Shown here piece by piece: positions 29,823 to 42,812 of a DNA stretch of 64,000 nt; within the stretch, counting starts at the first letter, position 1, and every line of letters starts with the position of its first letter. The notes beneath the pieces are model-generated. The model had not been told where the DNA came from, did not search any database, and saw nothing but the letters and a program-made list of their open reading frames with translations. Made by a program: the position numbers and the translations under genes. The DNA comes from Macrococcus lamae. GTDB lineage: Bacteria > Bacillota > Bacilli > Staphylococcales > Staphylococcaceae. The stretch spans positions 1 through 64,000 of the forward strand of contig NZ_SCWB01000010.1 in the NCBI RefSeq assembly GCF_004359545.1, read 5' to 3'.

Positions 29823-30059
29823 CTATTCATCAACCTTTTTGAAAGCACGAGCTTCCACTAAAAGCTGATCCATTTTTTTATCGTGATGAATCACTTCAGA
29901 TTTTACTGCATTCATGTTAGTGATAGTCGTCTCATACTTCTCTGCAATGACCCATAATGATTCACTTTGTGCATTGCTCTTTATTTCAGCTTCTGCCTGT
30001 GTCACTGCAATAACGCTTGAGAATACAACTGCACTTATAACTAACGCTAACTTTCTCAT
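29823..30059 (-). CDS. Small secreted LysM-like protein
   Basis: This 78-aa protein has a signal peptide (about 1-23, ending TQAEA) and one degenerate LysM repeat (SESLWVIAEKYETTITNMNAV). The usual GDT start of LysM is replaced by SES, and no catalytic domain follows. The ATG has GGAGGAA upstream. It lies in line with the LysM/Rpf-like gene but 288 bp away. It may be a remnant or a small wall-binding accessory; the function is unknown. Confidence 0.7.
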   Translation of the reverse strand: MRKLALVISAVVFSSVIAVTQAEAEIKSNAQSESLWVIAEKYETTITNMNAVKSEVIHHDKKMDQLLVEARAFKKVDE

Positions 30060-30180
30060 GATGTTCCTCCGCCTTTGTTTCTCATGTTAAGAATACTTTA
30101 CCACGGAACAGAAAGGCTATGGTTACAGCAATATGTTAAGTAATAGATTTAAATTACGTGAATATTACAGAATGATATCA

Positions 30181-30219
30181 ATATAAATACCTCTCCAGAC
30201 AGCACGACTGAAGAGGTAT
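30181..30219 (-). terminator. Possible terminator after ssb
   Basis: ATACCTCT and AGAGGTAT form an 8-bp stem with a long loop, followed by a T-rich but interrupted run (TTATATT) on the minus strand, 30 nt after the ssb stop. Confidence 0.5.
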
Positions 30220-30248
30220 ATGTGGGTGTGAGTAATGAAGGTGTGCAT

Positions 30249-30863
30249 TTAAGCCGTGACTGGTTCTTCCGGGGATGTTTCTTCTACTTCGTTGTCTTCT
30301 TTAATACTGTCGAGCTGTTCGATAAATTTCCTGCTTTCTTCTTCACTGACCACCGGATGGTCAACAGATTTAACAGGTTCTGTATTGAGCGGTGAATCGG
30401 TATGTTCACTGATAAACTGTTTCACTGCTGTTTCTTTTGCAATCATAATAGCATGTGTTTTTTCAGCATCAGATAGCTCATTCCAGATTTCATCTGGTGT
30501 CTGCGGGAGAACATCGCCAGTTTTGATGACACCGAAATTCGGCAGAAATTTGATATTCTCAACGACAATCTCCGTAAAATACTGTGCTTTCTCCTCGCCT
30601 TGCTTCTGATAACGATTACTGTGGATCTGACCGGTGATACAGACCGTTGAACCTTTTTTACAGTACTGAAGAATATTTGAGGCTGTTTTATTGAATGCCT
30701 TACAATGAAGAAAATCGACAGTCTGAGCATTTTCGTCTTTCGGTTTGTATCCTCGCTCAATCGCAAGTGGAAACGTTACACAAATATTGCTCGTCTTCTG
30801 ATTCGATTGATTGGACTTCGGCATATTAGCAAGCCGGCCTACCAGCACTACTTTGTTAATCAT
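30249..30863 (-). CDS. ssb: Single-stranded DNA-binding protein, SsbB/YwpH type
   Basis: The 204-aa protein has an N-terminal OB fold (1-108: NKVVLVGRLANMP, VDFLHCKAFNKTASNI, STVCITGQIHSNRYQKQGE). A long acidic tail ends EETSPEEPVTA instead of the usual DDDIPF tip that recruits partner proteins. It is divergent from ywpF, the same pairing as ywpH (ssbB) and ywpF in B. subtilis, where SsbB is a competence protein. The main replication ssb normally lies between rpsF and rpsR, so this is a paralogue. The role in DNA uptake is inferred. Confidence 0.88.
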   Translation of the reverse strand: MINKVVLVGRLANMPKSNQSNQKTSNICVTFPLAIERGYKPKDENAQTVDFLHCKAFNKTASNILQYCKKGSTVCITGQIHSNRYQKQGEEKAQYFTEIVVENIKFLPNFGVIKTGDVLPQTPDEIWNELSDAEKTHAIMIAKETAVKQFISEHTDSPLNTEPVKSVDHPVVSEEESRKFIEQLDSIKEDNEVEETSPEEPVTA

Positions 30864-31078
30864 AAGTCACCTCCCTTCTACCACCAATATAATAGGGAGT
30901 CAATCATTTGAAAAATCACTGAAAATGATGAAAATGATCAGAACTCATGTAGAAATTGATAAAAAAATAAGTTTTCTTCAAATTCTGCAGGAAATAAGTA
31001 TAATTTCAGAAAAAACGCATGTTATGATAAATTTGAAACATTATAGGTGTAAATTATAAAGAAGATGGAGGGATGGGA

Positions 31079-31507
31079 ATGAAAACATTTAAAGCAGTGC
31101 GCTTCCAGATAGTAGAAGACGGGGCGACTAATGAATATACATTACACGACGGTATTATCATCAACAAAGAAAACAGCGGTACAGGCTGGCTGCTTGAAAT
31201 ACTGATTGACGATATCCACCGTGAGAAGATGGAAGATTACCAAAAGGCTGCTACATTGCTTGACACACGGGTGGTCATCACAAGAACATCTAATGACCCT
31301 GCCTTATTTGAAGCAACGATCCGCGATATCCAGCAGCTGCAGGATAAGATTTCCGTCATTTTCGAATGTCATATCTATACACCACGTCAAGCCTATGCAG
31401 AACAACTGCTTGAACAATTAGTCGAAGACGGCTTAAGTGGCAGTGAACTCATCACCGTGTTCAATCGGATGATGGTCTCTAAACCAAAATTAAAAGAAAG
31501 AGAATAA
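31079..31507 (+). CDS. ywpF: YwpF-like family protein
   Basis: This 142-aa cytoplasmic protein belongs to the YwpF-like family, judged by position beside ssbB and by sequence (MKTFKAVRFQIVEDGATNEY at the start). The start at 31079 has GGAGGG six bases upstream; the ATG two codons earlier is too close to that site. The function is unknown. A pair of tandem hairpins follows it. Confidence 0.82.
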   Translation: MKTFKAVRFQIVEDGATNEYTLHDGIIINKENSGTGWLLEILIDDIHREKMEDYQKAATLLDTRVVITRTSNDPALFEATIRDIQQLQDKISVIFECHIYTPRQAYAEQLLEQLVEDGLSGSELITVFNRMMVSKPKLKERE

Positions 31508-31544
31508 TCTCTTTAATTATATTATATTGGAACAGCTGCTACGT

Positions 31545-31641
31545 CCTGGCCTTCAGGAGCAGCTTGAAGGCCAGGTTTTGGCGATATCTGCAAATTTCCG
31601 TGAGTTCTGGCCCTCAGGAGCAGCTTGAAGGCCATGTTTTG
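31545..31641. repeat. Tandem hairpin pair, 61-bp period (STAR-like intergenic repeat)
   Basis: Two copies of CTGGCCYTCAGGAGCAGCTT plus GAAGGCCA start at 31546 and 31607. The first forms a perfect 11-bp stem (31545-31555 with 31565-31575); the second is imperfect. The unit period is 61 bp. The pair fills the gap between convergent ywpF and fabZ. A second pair with a different stem but the same period is at 55953-56047. Confidence 0.85.
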
Positions 31642-31652
31642 ATTTTTTCAAC

Positions 31653-31677
31653 AAAAAAACAGCCGATCACGACTGTT
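31653..31677 (-). terminator. Intrinsic terminator after fabZ
   Basis: AACAG-CG and CG-CTGTT form the stem with one mismatch, followed by seven T on the minus strand, 9 nt past the fabZ stop. Confidence 0.75.
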
Positions 31678-31685
31678 CATCATTA

Positions 31686-32126
31686 TTACTTATTATCGGA
31701 AATAGCGAATGTGATTTCACAGCTGCAAGCTACTTCACCGTTCACTGTTGCTTTTGCTGTACCTTTGCCGATCGGTCCTTTGATCTTGACGATTTCAACT
31801 TCAAGCATCAATGTATCGCCAGGAGTGACTTGTTTCTTAAAGCGGCATTTGTCAATTCCCGCGAACAATGCAAGTTTTCCTTGATTGTCTTCCATTCGAA
31901 GCATAGCGACTGCTCCCACTTGAGCGAGTGCTTCAACAATTAATACACCAGGCATGACTGCATATTCAGGAAAATGTCCCTGGAAAAAAGGCTCATTTCC
32001 ACTGACCTGCTTCATACCGACACAGCGTTTGCCGTCTTCCAGCTCTACAATTCGGTCAATCAGCAGGAACGGATAACGATGCGGAATCACCTTTTTAATT
32101 TCATCAAATGTCATAATTGTCTCCAT
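31686..32126 (-). CDS. fabZ: 3-hydroxyacyl-ACP dehydratase FabZ
   Basis: The 146-aa hot-dog-fold dehydratase of type II fatty acid synthesis has [13 protein letters not shown] and [20 protein letters not shown], which holds the catalytic His and, further on, Glu in EALAQ. I keep the first ATG (METI...), with GGAG eight bases upstream; a start four codons later also has a possible site. It follows the EpuA-like gene and murA in the staphylococcal order. Confidence 0.95.
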   Translation of the reverse strand: METIMTFDEIKKVIPHRYPFLLIDRIVELEDGKRCVGMKQVSGNEPFFQGHFPEYAVMPGVLIVEALAQVGAVAMLRMEDNQGKLALFAGIDKCRFKKQVTPGDTLMLEVEIVKIKGPIGKGTAKATVNGEVACSCEITFAISDNK

Positions 32127-32318
32127 TTAAGCAGCTCCAGTCAATTTTAAAATATGAGTCCATGTTTTTGGGTTGAATACTTCCAGCGGTGAATGCAATA
32201 TGCCGTAACCTAGCATCAGCCCTGCAATAAACAACAATAACGATAATAGCGCTACAACGACTACTATCATCATCATCGGTATTTTTCTACGGACGATTTC
32301 TGTCCCTTCTACCTGCAT
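32127..32318 (-). CDS. Small membrane protein of the EpuA family (DNA-directed RNA polymerase subunit beta-like)
   Basis: The 63-aa protein has a basic N-terminus (RRKIPM), one long membrane helix (about 15-42, with GLMLGYGIL) and a conserved tail (VFNPKTWTHILKL). This matches the small EpuA family (PF11772), often annotated as RNA polymerase subunit beta, found between murA and fabZ in Firmicutes. EpuA was named for epithelial uptake in Streptococcus; the real function is unclear. Gaps are 5 nt to murA and none to fabZ. Confidence 0.82.
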   Translation of the reverse strand: MQVEGTEIVRRKIPMMMIVVVVALLSLLLFIAGLMLGYGILHSPLEVFNPKTWTHILKLTGAA

Positions 32319-32323
32319 AGGTA

Positions 32324-33607
32324 TTACCTCATTTCTGCTAATACTTTGCGGTCTCCTGTCCGTTTGATATCAGCACCTATTTGTTGCAGCTTACCATGGA
32401 AATTCACATACCCACGGTCCAGATGCGATAACTGTGTCACTCTTGTATAGCCTTCAGCGACCAGTCCTGCAAGAATCAATGCAGCTGATGCACGTAGATC
32501 AGTGGACTGGACAGCAGCACCGTGAAGCTGCTGCTTCTGAATAAGAGCTGTACGGTTATTGACTTTAATATTACCGTTCATCTTAATAAACTCATCTACA
32601 TGCATGAATCGATTCTCAAATACAGTCTCTGTCATACTGCTTGCTGTATCAGCTGTCAGCATCAAAGCCATCATCTGCGCCTGCATATCTGTCGGAAATC
32701 CAGGATGTGGCATTGTCTTTACTTCCACTCCAGCTAAAGAAGAAGGCGCTGTTACTTGAATGCCGTTATCTTTAACCGTCACATGAACTCCCATTTCTTC
32801 AAGCTTGGAAATCAAAGATGACATATGATCAGCACGCGCGCCTTCTATAAAGACATCTCCGCGAGTAATTGCTGCTGCCACCATGAACGTCCCCGCTTCA
32901 ATGCGGTCCGCAATAATCGTATGCTCTGCTCCATGGAGAGATTCGACACCTCTCACTGTAATACGGTCAGTTCCGGCACCTGTCACATTCGCACCCATCG
33001 CGTTCAAGTAATCCGCAAGGTCGACAATTTCAGGTTCTTTCGCCACGTTATCAAGTACTGTTGTACCATCAGCGAGCACTGCCGCCATCAATATGTTCTG
33101 TGTAGCTCCAACGCTCGGGAAATCAAGATAAATATGAGCCCCTTTTAATCTACCGTTCACCGTTCCTACTAAATAGCCATTCTCCTGAATGATCTCTGCT
33201 CCAAGTGCCGTCAATCCTTTTAAATGCTGCTCTATCGGGCGTGAGCCGATTGCACAGCCGCCTGGCATTGCTACTCTCGCATGGCCAAGACGCGCAAGAA
33301 GCGGTCCCATCACTAAAATACTGGCACGCATTTTACTGACATATTCATAGCTTGCGATATGATTCAGTTCATCTGCTGCATTGACTACATATGTATGATC
33401 ACCTTGTGCCGCTACTTGAACATTCAATCCTGCAAGCACGTGGCTGATAGTTTCTACATCTGATAAAGCCGGGACATTACGAAATACACTGACACCTTCT
33501 GAGCCAAGTATCGAGGCTGTTAAAATAGGCAGCACCGCATTTTTAGCGCCGTCAACAGTGACAGTGCCAGTCAAGCGGCGTCCACCTTTTATTAATATTG
33601 TATCCAT
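32324..33607 (-). CDS. murA: UDP-GlcNAc 1-carboxyvinyltransferase MurA
   Basis: The 427-aa EPSP-synthase-fold enzyme adds enolpyruvate to UDP-GlcNAc, the first committed peptidoglycan step. The active-site Cys lies in [15 protein letters not shown], the fosfomycin target. K22 lies in [10 protein letters not shown]. It is one of two MurA paralogues in the window; this copy is linked to the atp operon as in staphylococci. Confidence 0.95.
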   Translation of the reverse strand: MDTILIKGGRRLTGTVTVDGAKNAVLPILTASILGSEGVSVFRNVPALSDVETISHVLAGLNVQVAAQGDHTYVVNAADELNHIASYEYVSKMRASILVMGPLLARLGHARVAMPGGCAIGSRPIEQHLKGLTALGAEIIQENGYLVGTVNGRLKGAHIYLDFPSVGATQNILMAAVLADGTTVLDNVAKEPEIVDLADYLNAMGANVTGAGTDRITVRGVESLHGAEHTIIADRIEAGTFMVAAAITRGDVFIEGARADHMSSLISKLEEMGVHVTVKDNGIQVTAPSSLAGVEVKTMPHPGFPTDMQAQMMALMLTADTASSMTETVFENRFMHVDEFIKMNGNIKVNNRTALIQKQQLHGAAVQSTDLRASAALILAGLVAEGYTRVTQLSHLDRGYVNFHGKLQQIGADIKRTGDRKVLAEMR

Positions 33608-33700
33608 CTAAAGCATCCTCCAAAACCTATATATACATAATATACTATAACAGAAGGTATGCTGCCGTCAGTAAAAAACTCTCAATTCGCACAAATAATT

Positions 33701-33928
33701 TTACATCCATGTCAGCTGCTGCGAGAAATAGATGATGTCCATAATGAAGTTGCTGACCAGACTACCGAGCGCTAAGCTCATAAAAATAAGCAGCACTTGT
33801 ATTTGCTGTGTATGATTTCCTTTGAACCACTGATCCGTTCTAAGCGATTTCAGCGCCCAGAAACTGATGCACACGCAAATGACATGAACAATGATATGAA
33901 TTAAAGCATAAATTCCGACATCCTGCAT
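33701..33928 (-). CDS. DUF1146 membrane protein (YwzB)
   Basis: The 75-aa protein has two membrane helices (about 5-27 and 44-66) and a family-typical WALKSLRTDQWFK connector. The start at 33928 (MQDVGIYAL) has AAAGGAGGG five to six bases upstream; the longer frame runs back into the atp terminator. DUF1146 genes commonly lie between atpC and murA. The function is unknown. Confidence 0.88.
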   Translation of the reverse strand: MQDVGIYALIHIIVHVICVCISFWALKSLRTDQWFKGNHTQQIQVLLIFMSLALGSLVSNFIMDIIYFSQQLTWM

Positions 33929-33950
33929 GGTTATCCCTCCTTTGTTCAAT

Positions 33951-33982
33951 AAAAAAAAGGATAAGACGTCATGTCCTATCCT
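33951..33982 (-). terminator. Terminator of the atp operon
   Basis: AGGATAGGAC and GTCTTATCCT form a stem with one mismatch and loop ATGAC, followed by eight T on the minus strand, right after atpC. Confidence 0.9.
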
Positions 33983-33989
33983 TATCACT

Positions 33990-34400
33990 TTAGCGGAACT
34001 TTGCCACATCAATTCGATTCATAGCACGGTGCAATGCTTTTTCAGCACGATGGTAGTCAACGTTTTCCTGCTTATCGGCAGACATACGCTCTTCTGCACG
34101 GCTGAGCGATGCTTTCGCACGTTCGATATCAATTTCGTCGGATTGCTCAGCAGACTGCACAAGCACTGATACACCTGTCGGTCTGATTTCAGCGAATCCT
34201 TCAGACACCGCAACATAGTGCTGTTTGCCTGAAACCGTCGCGCGTACTGCTCCGATTTTAAGTGGTGCAACAGTTGGAATATGTCCGGCCATGACACCCA
34301 TTTCACCTGTTTCAGTTTGCAGTACGATCAGTTCAGCCTGATCAGTCGTATAAACTGAGCCATTAGGAGTGACTATATTTAATGCAAGTGTGTTCATCAT
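33990..34400 (-). CDS. atpC: ATP synthase epsilon subunit
   Basis: The 136-aa protein has the N-terminal beta-sandwich (LNIVTPNGSVYTTDQ, GHIPTVAPLKIG) and a C-terminal helical hairpin (ERAKASLSRAEERM). It is part of the F1 rotor and inhibits ATP hydrolysis. It is the last gene of the operon; the two adjacent ATG codons both lie after AGGAGG. Confidence 0.95.
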   Translation of the reverse strand: MMNTLALNIVTPNGSVYTTDQAELIVLQTETGEMGVMAGHIPTVAPLKIGAVRATVSGKQHYVAVSEGFAEIRPTGVSVLVQSAEQSDEIDIERAKASLSRAEERMSADKQENVDYHRAEKALHRAMNRIDVAKFR

Positions 34401-34418
34401 TTGTTCCTCCTAAGTAGT

Positions 34419-35843
<1,425 letters not shown>

Positions 35844-35850
35844 CTAAAGA

Positions 35851-36726
<876 letters not shown>

Positions 36727-36751
36727 TTATTTACATGATATATCGCTAGTA

Positions 36752-38272
<1,521 letters not shown>

Positions 38273-38280
38273 TTAAATAA

Positions 38281-38814
38281 TTATTGTTGGTGAAAAGATT
38301 TTTCTAACTGTAACAGATCGTTTTTGATTGAACCGTCATAGACAGTCGTACCGATAGTTGCACGGATGCCGCCGATCAATTCCGGATTGATGACATTATC
38401 CAGTATTAATTTTTTGTAGCCGGTACGGTTAATGAAAGATTGACCGATAGCGTCAAGTTCATCACTTGAGAGCGCATAGACAGATTCAACCTTCATATAT
38501 TGTTGTTCATTGTATTCATTGTAATAAAATTCAAAGTTTCTTGCGATTTCCGGCAGCAGGTTCAGTTGTTTACGTTCTGCAAGGATCTGCAGCAAGTTTA
38601 AAAGCGGCTGTTCTGCACCACCGAATGTTTTTTTGACGAAACTGATACGCGTGTCTTCTGAAACTTTAGGGTCTTCTGCAAAGAGCTGAAAAGCTTTGCT
38701 ATCAGCGACTGCCGTGTTTATTTCCTGCAGATCAGCGTGGACATTTTCCTGTACGCCATTCTCGCGGCTGACTTCAAATAAGCTTTCAGCGTATTTTTTA
38801 GCAACATGTGCCAT
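38281..38814 (-). CDS. atpH: ATP synthase delta subunit
   Basis: The 177-aa protein has the N-terminal helical domain (VAKKYAESLFEVSRENG) and the C-terminal motif NPELIGGIRATIGTTVYDGS. It joins F1 to the peripheral stalk. It overlaps atpF by 1 nt. Confidence 0.95.
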   Translation of the reverse strand: MAHVAKKYAESLFEVSRENGVQENVHADLQEINTAVADSKAFQLFAEDPKVSEDTRISFVKKTFGGAEQPLLNLLQILAERKQLNLLPEIARNFEFYYNEYNEQQYMKVESVYALSSDELDAIGQSFINRTGYKKLILDNVINPELIGGIRATIGTTVYDGSIKNDLLQLEKSFHQQ

Positions 38815-39338
38815 TATTTATCGCCTGCCTCTTGAATGAACTGGCGAACAAGGTTCTGCTGGTCAGCTTCATTGATTTCCTTATTGATGACTTTAGAAGC
38901 AATCAATACAGAAAGCTCTGCTACACGGTCATTAATATCAGCAATTGCGCGCTGTTTTTCGTTTTCGATTTCAACTTGGGCATCTTCAACAAGCTTATTC
39001 GCTCTGCTGTTTGCCGCATGAAGAATTTCTTCGTGTTCACGTTTTGCCTGTGTTTTAGAATTTTCAAGGATTGTCTGTACTTCTGTCTGTGTGCGCTGTA
39101 ATAACGCTTTATTTTCTTCTGCATAGCGCTTCGCTTCTTTGTTCTGCGCTGCTGCATTGTCGATGTCTGAGTTGATCGCATGTTGACGGTCGTCCATAAT
39201 TTTTTTCAGAGGACCCCATGCAAATTTACGAAGCAATGCCAGTAAGATTAAAAATGTCAGTAAAGTAACAACGATTGTTCCCCATTGAACGCCTGTTGGT
39301 GCTGCTGGTGCAGCATGACCTAAAATAAAGTAATTCAC
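38814..39338 (-). CDS. atpF: ATP synthase b subunit
   Basis: The 174-aa protein has one N-terminal membrane helix (about 19-38) followed by a long charged coiled coil that forms the stator stalk. [11 protein letters not shown] follows the helix. The start is GTG, with AAGGAG nine bases upstream. An intercistronic hairpin separates it from atpE. Confidence 0.94.
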   Translation of the reverse strand: MNYFILGHAAPAAPTGVQWGTIVVTLLTFLILLALLRKFAWGPLKKIMDDRQHAINSDIDNAAAQNKEAKRYAEENKALLQRTQTEVQTILENSKTQAKREHEEILHAANSRANKLVEDAQVEIENEKQRAIADINDRVAELSVLIASKVINKEINEADQQNLVRQFIQEAGDK

Positions 39339-39380
39339 TTCTTAACGCTCCTTTCACCGCAGTTATGTTCATAAATGAAT

Positions 39381-39405
39381 GGCGAAATCTATTGAAGACT
39401 TCGCC
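39381..39405 (-). other. Intercistronic hairpin between atpE and atpF
   Basis: GGCGAAGTCT and AGATTTCGCC pair (one G-U) around a 5-nt loop. No T run follows, so it is not a normal terminator. It may protect or process the atpE message, which is needed in high copy number. Confidence 0.6.
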
Positions 39406-39421
39406 GTAACGATTCTATATA

Positions 39422-40435
<1,014 letters not shown>

Positions 40436-40789
40436 TTAGTGTTTCAAACTGATAAATGTATGTATGAGGATCATCACATACGTTAAAGCGAGGCCAAGTG
40501 CGATTCCATAGATGCTGATGGCATCAGGAAATCTCACCCAGAAGAGACAGGCCATCACTGCTGTTAAAAAGCGGAGACCTGAGCCACTTGAGATGTGCAG
40601 CGAATCACTGTTAATCGCTCGATTAAGGTGATAGTGCCACACAAAAGCACTGATAGCAGATGCTATCGTACCGATGATTAATCCCAATGCAAAGCTGCTT
40701 CTTGTTATCAAATAAATGACAAGAAGAGCGAGGATTAAATAGAGAAAATATTGCAGATAAAGCTTGAAAAAGATTTTGAATTCGGACAT
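40436..40789 (-). CDS. atpI: ATP synthase I (AtpI-like assembly protein)
   Basis: The 117-aa protein has four membrane helices and starts the operon, 24 nt before atpB. Sequence is weakly conserved; the call rests on position, size and topology. AtpI proteins assist c-ring assembly or Mg transport in some species. Confidence 0.85.
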   Translation of the reverse strand: MSEFKIFFKLYLQYFLYLILALLVIYLITRSSFALGLIIGTIASAISAFVWHYHLNRAINSDSLHISSGSGLRFLTAVMACLFWVRFPDAISIYGIALGLALTYVMILIHTFISLKH

Positions 40790-40850
40790 AGAATTATGTC
40801 TCCTTAGAAATAGCTTTCATGGAGATGAAAACCGTTTCATTCCAAAGTTT

Positions 40851-40879
40851 ATAATAATATAGGGCAAAATATGTGTCAA
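40851..40879 (-). promoter_or_regulatory. SigA promoter of the atp operon
   Basis: On the minus strand a perfect TTGACA (40879-40874), a 17-bp spacer and TATTAT (40856-40851) lie about 60 bp before atpI. The leader contains a cre-like palindrome at 40826-40839. Confidence 0.85.
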
Positions 40880-40977
40880 TGGTATGTGAAAAACTCACAA
40901 AAATAATCTTTTACAAATTGTTCACATTTCTGCCACATATAATGATGAGAGTAAAGTGTTTTTTAAAACAGTAAAAT

Positions 40978-42117
40978 TTATTTGTGCTCGACCTTGAATG
41001 GTTCTGGTTTTTTATCTGTCAAGTTAAAATAATACTTTATATGTCCGCAAATACGTTCTGAAGTTCGGCCATCACCGTAAGGATTGCTTGCCTGACTCAT
41101 GGCATTGAAGATTTCTTCATCTGTCAGCAGTTCTTTTGTCAGACGGTAAATATCTTCTTCTTCGGTACCTGCTAGTTTCAATGTGCCCGCCTGTACCCCT
41201 TCTGGACGTTCCGTCGTATCACGAAGAACAATGACCGGTTTACCGAGTGACGGTGCTTCTTCCTGCACGCCGCCTGAATCCGTCAGAATAAAGTGACTTC
41301 TTGCCGCAAAGTTATGAAAATCAATGACATCAAGCGGTTCAATCAGCTCGATGCGCGCGTGTCCAGTCAAATACTGTCCCGCAATTTCACGGACTTTCGG
41401 GTTTTTGTGCATCGGGTAGACAACTTTGACGTCTTCATGCTCATCGACAATACGACGAACTGCTTTAAAGATATTGTGCATCGGCTGACCGATGTTTTCT
41501 CTTCTATGAGCCGTAAGCAGAATTATCTTCTTATCAGTATTTCCAATAATGTCACTCTCGTAATCATCCTGAACTGTTGTTTTCAGTGCATCAATCGCTG
41601 TGTTGCCAGTAATAACGACTCGCTCTTCAGGCTTGTTCTCACGGAGCAAGTTAGCTGCCGCGTCAGTCGTCGGTGCAAAGTGCAGATCAGCTAACACGCC
41701 GGTCATCTGGCGATTCATCTCTTCAGGGAACGGTGAATACTTCTGCCATGTTCTGAGTCCGGCTTCCACGTGACCGATAGCAACTTCATTGTACAGGGCA
41801 GCGAGACTGCCAGCGAATGTTGTGGTTGTGTCACCGTGAACTAAAATCATATCAGGCTGCGCTTCTTTAATGACCGACTCGAGACCGGTCAGCACTCGGG
41901 CAGTCACTTCTGTCAATGTCTGTCCCGCTTTCATGATATCAAGGTCATAGTCAGGTGTGATATTGAAGATCTCAAGGACCTGGTCCAGCATTTCGCGGTG
42001 CTGGGCTGTTACTACGACAATAGGTTCAAGATCAGGATCCTGCTGTAGTTGAAGGACAAGCGGTGCCATTTTAATCGCTTCCGGTCTCGTGCCGAAAATC
42101 GTCATAATCTTTTTCAT
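40978..42117 (-). CDS. mnaA: UDP-N-acetylglucosamine 2-epimerase (non-hydrolysing)
   Basis: The 379-aa enzyme interconverts UDP-GlcNAc and UDP-ManNAc, the latter for the wall teichoic acid linkage unit. Motifs include FGTRPEAIKMAPL, VHGDTTTTFAGSLAAL, HVEAGLRTW, LTAHRRENIGQ and TDSGGVQEEAPSLGKP. Position upp-mnaA-atp is as in S. aureus. The long C-terminal tail after residue 365 is Lys/Pro-rich. Confidence 0.95.
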   Translation of the reverse strand: MKKIMTIFGTRPEAIKMAPLVLQLQQDPDLEPIVVVTAQHREMLDQVLEIFNITPDYDLDIMKAGQTLTEVTARVLTGLESVIKEAQPDMILVHGDTTTTFAGSLAALYNEVAIGHVEAGLRTWQKYSPFPEEMNRQMTGVLADLHFAPTTDAAANLLRENKPEERVVITGNTAIDALKTTVQDDYESDIIGNTDKKIILLTAHRRENIGQPMHNIFKAVRRIVDEHEDVKVVYPMHKNPKVREIAGQYLTGHARIELIEPLDVIDFHNFAARSHFILTDSGGVQEEAPSLGKPVIVLRDTTERPEGVQAGTLKLAGTEEEDIYRLTKELLTDEEIFNAMSQASNPYGDGRTSERICGHIKYYFNLTDKKPEPFKVEHK

Positions 42118-42135
42118 CGTCTAAACTCCTAAAAA

Positions 42136-42765
42136 TTATTTCGTGCCGAACAATCTGTCGCCTGCATCTCCAAGACCAGGAACAATATAACCGTGATCAT
42201 TTAACTTCTCGTCCAGTGCAGCGATGTAGATATCGACGTCCGGATGAGCTTCTTCAAGCAACTTAACGCCTTCTGGTGCAGCTATCAGACACATGAAACG
42301 GATTTTAGTTGCACCGCGCTTTTTCAGTGAATGGATAGCTTCGATAGCAGAACCGCCTGTCGCAAGCATCGGATCTACAACGATAAAGTCGCGCTCTTCG
42401 ATATCCTGCGGAAGTTTGGCGAAGTATTCGACCGGCTGCAGCGTCTCTGGATCACGGTACAGTCCGATGTGACCGACACGTGCTGCTGGAATTAACTTCA
42501 GTACGCTGTCAGTCATACCAAGACCCGCACGTAAAATCGGTACTACTGCTACTTTTTTCCCTGACAGACGCTTCGCTGTCATCGTCGTGACCGGTGTATC
42601 GATCGTTACATCCTGCAGTTCAAGGTCGCGTGACACTTCATAGGCCATCAGCATCCCCACTTCATCTACCAGCTCCCGGAATTCCTTTGTGCCAGTGTTG
42701 ACGTCACGAATATAGCTCAATTTATGCTGAATCAGCGGATGATCAAAAACATGTACTTTCCCCAT
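42136..42765 (-). CDS. upp: Uracil phosphoribosyltransferase
   Basis: The 209-aa enzyme makes UMP from uracil and PRPP. The PRPP loop is [16 protein letters not shown] near residue 131, and the uracil-binding tail is [18 protein letters not shown]. It lies between glyA and mnaA, 18 nt from the latter. Confidence 0.97.
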   Translation of the reverse strand: MGKVHVFDHPLIQHKLSYIRDVNTGTKEFRELVDEVGMLMAYEVSRDLELQDVTIDTPVTTMTAKRLSGKKVAVVPILRAGLGMTDSVLKLIPAARVGHIGLYRDPETLQPVEYFAKLPQDIEERDFIVVDPMLATGGSAIEAIHSLKKRGATKIRFMCLIAAPEGVKLLEEAHPDVDIYIAALDEKLNDHGYIVPGLGDAGDRLFGTK

Positions 42766-42812
42766 AATCTACCTCGATTCTTGTTATCTCTTATGTCTTA
42801 ATTTTTTATCTA

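Noticed and set aside
40886-40902. Rex-like site TTGTGAGTTTTTCACAT upstream of the atp promoter
   Set aside because: The half-sites are one base too close compared with the Rex consensus TTGTGAAWWWWTTCACAA, and no second site supports it.
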